This document shows, piece by piece, positions 15,025-15,966 of a DNA stretch of 15,966 nt (positions are counted from its first letter, which is position 1; every line of letters begins with the position of its first letter). Under the pieces are notes generated by a model. It was not told where the DNA came from. It did no database searches and was given only the letters and a program-made list of their open reading frames with translations. The stretch is from CAYYHA01 sp964471535. GTDB taxonomy: Bacteria > Myxococcota > Myxococcia > SLRQ01. The position numbers and the translations under genes were made by a program. The stretch lies in contig CAYYHA010000080.1 of NCBI GenBank assembly GCA_964471535.1, positions 1 through 15,966 on the forward strand. Reading direction: 5' to 3'.

Positions 15025-15806
15025 ACGCCGGCCTCATCCAGCTGAAGAGCAACGACGAGATCGACATCATGCGGCGCGCCAACGCCGTGGTGGCCGAGGT
15101 GCTCGAGATCTGTCGCGAGCACGCGAAACCTGGGATCACCACCGGCGATCTCGACCGGCTCGCCGCCGAGCACCTGCAACGGCGCGGCGCCGGCAGCGCG
15201 TTCCTGGGCTACCACGGCTACCCGAAGCATCTTTGCACCTCGGTGAACCATCGAGTGGTCCACGGGATCCCCAGCGATGACGAGGTGCTCGAGGAGGGTG
15301 ACATCGTCTCATGCGACTTCGGGGCCGTCGTCGACGGGTATGTCGGTGATTCGGCCAAGACCTTCGCCGTCGGAGAGGTCTCCCAGGAGGCGAAGACCCT
15401 CATGGACGTGACCCGGCGCGCCCTCGAAGCGGCGATCGAGGTGTGCCGGCCGGGCAATCGACTCCGCGACATCGGCGGCGCCGTCGAGGACGTGGTCGCC
15501 CCCTACGGATTCGGCATCGTACGGGACTACGTGGGACACGGCATCGGCCGGAAGATGCACGAAGCGCCTCAGGTGCCCAACTACCGCACCCGAGGCCGAG
15601 AGAGCGCGCTTAGGCTGCGGCCGGGGCTGGTCATCGCCATCGAGCCGATGATCAACCTGGGCACACACGAGTGCATCGTACTGGACGACGGGTGGACCGT
15701 GGAGACCGCCGACGGGAAGCTCTCGGCCCACTTCGAGCACAGCGTCGCCATCACCGAGAAGGGTCCCTTCGTCTTGAGCGATCCCGACGCGCCGGATCCG
15801 CGCTAG
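15021..15806 (+). CDS. map: Type I methionine aminopeptidase
   Basis: The 261-residue enzyme has the pita-bread fold signature of type I methionine aminopeptidases, which remove the initiator methionine from new proteins in the cytoplasm. The five metal ligands are visible: Asp99 (CDFG), Asp110 (GDSAKTF), His173 (GHGIGRKMHE), Glu208 (AIEPM) and Glu239 (HFEHS). The substrate-binding His81 lies in VVHGIP. Length and ligand spacing match the E. coli enzyme closely, and there is no N-terminal extension. The ATG at 15021 overlaps the ferritin stop (ATGA), with GGGAG at 15011-15015 giving a 5-nt-spaced ribosome binding site. The upstream extension of this frame to 14769 shadows the ferritin gene. 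Co-transcription with an iron-storage gene is unusual but could relate to the metal dependence of this enzyme; that is speculation. Bacteria often have several map paralogues, so this one need not be the essential copy. Confidence 0.96.
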   Translation: MNAGLIQLKSNDEIDIMRRANAVVAEVLEICREHAKPGITTGDLDRLAAEHLQRRGAGSAFLGYHGYPKHLCTSVNHRVVHGIPSDDEVLEEGDIVSCDFGAVVDGYVGDSAKTFAVGEVSQEAKTLMDVTRRALEAAIEVCRPGNRLRDIGGAVEDVVAPYGFGIVRDYVGHGIGRKMHEAPQVPNYRTRGRESALRLRPGLVIAIEPMINLGTHECIVLDDGWTVETADGKLSAHFEHSVAITEKGPFVLSDPDAPDPR

Positions 15807-15904
15807 ATCCCACGCAGCGCCGAGGCAACGTGCGCCGGGTGGCCCCTCGTGCAGCGCAGGGTCGCGGCCGCCCGAGTTCTCGGCCCTGGCCTACGGCCTG
15901 CCCG

Positions 15905-15966
15905 CTAGAGACACTGCACCTCGTACTCCACCTCGATGGTGTCGCCGGGCTCGGGAATCGCCAGGG
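15905..15966 (-). CDS. 3' end of a gene running off the right edge (unidentified)
   Basis: Reading the minus strand, 19 or so codons end at TAG (15905-15907). They encode an acidic strand-like sequence containing GDTIEVEYEV and ending Gln-Cys-Leu. Alternating Glu/Val/Tyr residues and G/C-rich third positions suggest real coding sequence. Too little is present to name a family. It converges on the methionine aminopeptidase gene across a 98-bp spacer with no convincing terminator. Confidence 0.5.
   Translation of the reverse strand, partial: LAIPEPGDTIEVEYEVQCL

Noticed and set aside
15807..15904. Terminator or small RNA in the spacer after map
   Set aside because: Only a 4-bp GGCC-TAC-GGCC hairpin is visible, with no T-run or promoter-like sequence.

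Overview
This is high-GC DNA (very strong G/C bias at third codon positions) from what is most likely a member of the Myxococcota. The best lineage clue is a secreted protein ending in a MYXO-CTERM-type tail (Gly-Cys-Gly-Cys, a hydrophobic helix, then Arg-Arg-Arg). A bacterial Ser/Thr-kinase-like membrane protein, large hybrid histidine kinases and an encapsulin-type ferritin fit that group. No rRNA, tRNA, CRISPR array, integrase or transposase was seen, so the window looks like ordinary chromosome.

Layout, left to right. A 36-bp-period tandem repeat (4-73) overlaps the 3' end of the MYXO-CTERM gene (63-938, minus). After a 270-bp divergent spacer comes a cardiolipin synthase-type phospholipase D protein (1209-2708, plus). 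It converges on a two-gene minus-strand operon: an unknown multi-pass membrane protein (3912-4826) followed 19 bp later by a LytM/M23 peptidase (2771-3892). Then, on plus, come a lipoprotein (4916-5635) and a DUF21-CBS-CorC/HlyC membrane protein (5656-6987). A small tail-anchored unknown (7068-7592, minus) is divergent from a membrane-anchored Ser/Thr-kinase-like protein that has lost its catalytic Asp (7829-9241, plus). A FAD-dependent phytoene-desaturase/amine-oxidase-like enzyme (9338-10789, minus) is divergent from a two-gene phosphorelay operon (10880-13345 and 13342-14439, plus). Last on plus is a second ATGA-overlapped pair: an encapsulated ferritin-like protein (14578-15024) and type I methionine aminopeptidase (15021-15806). 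A gene fragment on minus (15905-15966) runs off the right edge. Transcription units alternate strand throughout, so every boundary is convergent or divergent.

The themes are cell envelope (cardiolipin synthesis, murein hydrolase, lipoprotein, CorC/HlyC protein, surface-sorted protein) and signalling or stress. The three observations most worth following are: a probable pseudokinase (HRD changed to HRG, with further degenerate kinase motifs); a phosphorelay containing three histidine-kinase cores and two receiver domains but no output domain; and an EncFtn ferritin with a C-terminal encapsulin-targeting-like peptide but no shell gene beside it. Several plus-strand genes have no Shine-Dalgarno sequence and instead carry a -10-like hexamer 6-8 nt before the start codon, suggesting leaderless transcripts. 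I found no clear, wholly new multi-gene system; the unusual phosphorelay is the nearest candidate.
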